Origin: JAZGDL01 sp036477795
GTDB taxonomy: Bacteria; Planctomycetota; Phycisphaerae; UBA1845
Assembly: GCA_036477795.1 (NCBI GenBank)
Contig: JAZGDL010000299.1
Span: forward strand, 1 to 5,450
Reading direction: 5' to 3'
DNA length: 5,450 nucleotides
In this document: positions 4,701 to 5,450 of the stretch, in pieces
Position numbering within the stretch: the stretch's first letter is position 1
Layout of the letters: the number at the start of each line of letters is the position of its first letter
Program-made: the position numbers and the translations under genes
The notes under the pieces: model-generated
Databases searched by the model: none
What the model saw: the letters and a program-made list of their open reading frames with translations, nothing else
What the model was told of the DNA's origin: nothing

Positions 4701-5450
4701 GCGAAAGGAGCGTGTCGTCGCGCTGAAGCGCAACGGTGAAATCGCCATCCACGATGACAAGAATCGTGAGTTGGAGCGCTACAAGGTGCCCTACGGGGCT
4801 GAGATACTGATCGCAAACGGCAAGAAGATTTCCTCGGGAACGCCTCTGGTGGTGTGGGACCCGCACCTGACACCGATTCTGGCGGAGGTCCGCGGTTTCG
4901 TTCGTTTCCAGGACATCGCCGAGGGCGAGACCGTCCGGCTGGAACAGGAGCGCGCCGGGGCCAAGTTCATCGTGATCGAGCACAAGGGCGAAAAGCATCC
5001 CCAGATTGTGATCGAGGACAAGGGCGGCCACGTGCTGGACTACCATTATCTGCCCGCCAAGGCGCGGATCGAAGTGGAGGAAGGCCAGCAGGTGCATCCC
5101 GGGATGTTGCTGGCCCGGCAACCGCGGGCCATCAGCGGCACACAGGACATCACCGGTGGTCTGCCGCGGGTGACCGAGATCTTCGAGGCCCGCAAGCCCA
5201 AGGAGCCCGCGGTTATGTCGGAGATTTCAGGCACGGTGGAGATCCGTCCCGACAAGCGCCGCGGCAAGATGACCATTATCGTCAAGAGTGAGACTGGGAT
5301 CGAGAAGGAGCACCACGTGCCCCAAGACCGGCAGTTGCTGGTCCACGCGGGCGACCATGTTGAGGCCGGTGATCCGTTGATCGAAGGACCTATGGTTCCG
5401 CACGATACTCTGCGGATCAAGGGCGAGGAAGCGCTTCAGCAATACCTGAT
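1765..5450 (+). CDS. rpoC: RNA polymerase subunit beta prime (partial, 3' end missing)
   Basis: This encodes the beta prime subunit, which holds the catalytic magnesium and the clamp of RNA polymerase. The frame is open from ATG 1765 to the edge: 1228 codons plus two bases, of a usual length near 1400. Domains appear in order. The N-terminal zinc ribbon has Cys65, 67, 80 and 83. A clamp segment contains [17 protein letters not shown]. The switch-2/rudder region contains [35 protein letters not shown] leads to the active-site loop NADFDGDQM (453-461), with the metal-binding Asp455, 457 and 459. The bridge helix region lies around [17 protein letters not shown]. The second zinc site has Cys819, 893, 900 and 903. 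The trigger loop [16 protein letters not shown] starts at about 929. An insertion of about 178 residues (roughly 948-1125) follows, comparable in place and size to the E. coli SI3 insertion, and then [22 protein letters not shown]. All catalytic residues are intact. The ribosome binding site is GGTGAGGA at 1747-1754. The closest resemblance recalled is Planctomycetota. Confidence 0.99.
   Translation, partial: [1228 protein letters not shown]

Noticed and set aside
3553..5121. Antisense open frame of 522 codons opposite rpoC
   Set aside because: It mirrors the strongly conserved rpoC coding frame in GC-rich DNA. Its translation is low in complexity, rich in His, Leu, Gly and Gln, and shows no recognisable domain. 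Long antisense frames are a by-product of codon bias.

Overview
The window covers the junction of the bacterial rpoB and rpoC genes, all read on the + strand. It opens with the last 140 codons of rpoB (RNA polymerase beta) and closes inside rpoC (beta prime), which starts at 1765 and is open for 1228 codons to the window edge. The RpoC N-terminus (start [13 protein letters not shown], then a zinc ribbon reading CACGKFKG...CDRCGV) resembles what I remember of Planctomycetota RpoC. The gene is GC-rich and carries a long insertion in the trigger loop. I therefore suggest Planctomycetota or a relative; this is from memory, without a database search.

In most bacteria rpoB and rpoC are nearly adjacent. 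Here about 1.3 kb (426-1764) separates them. From left to right this interval holds: (1) an 88-bp palindromic element (430-517) made of 7-bp units, with perfect 13-bp terminal inverted repeats and flanked by an 8-bp direct repeat TTAGGGTG. This is the signature of a small non-autonomous mobile element (MITE- or REP-like), and the left copy of the direct repeat contains the rpoB stop codon. (2) A GNAT-like acetyltransferase gene (567-1043) with a distinct Shine-Dalgarno site. (3) A HEPN-domain gene of UPF0332 type (1044-1454), beginning directly after the GNAT stop codon. (4) A 90-codon gene of unknown family (1451-1723), overlapping the HEPN stop by four bases (ATGA). (5) A short 41-bp spacer with a small hairpin and the rpoC ribosome binding site.

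All genes point the same way, with no recognisable promoter and no T-tailed terminator between them. The three small genes are therefore probably co-transcribed with the RNA polymerase genes. The HEPN gene and its translationally coupled partner look like a two-gene module, possibly of toxin-antitoxin type. Sample 60-base rows in this pair have lower GC (about 42-58%) than the GNAT row or the rpoC rows I counted (about 63-68%), which hints at a separate origin. Coding and spacer sequence account for the whole window; no tRNA, rRNA, CRISPR array or transposase gene is visible.
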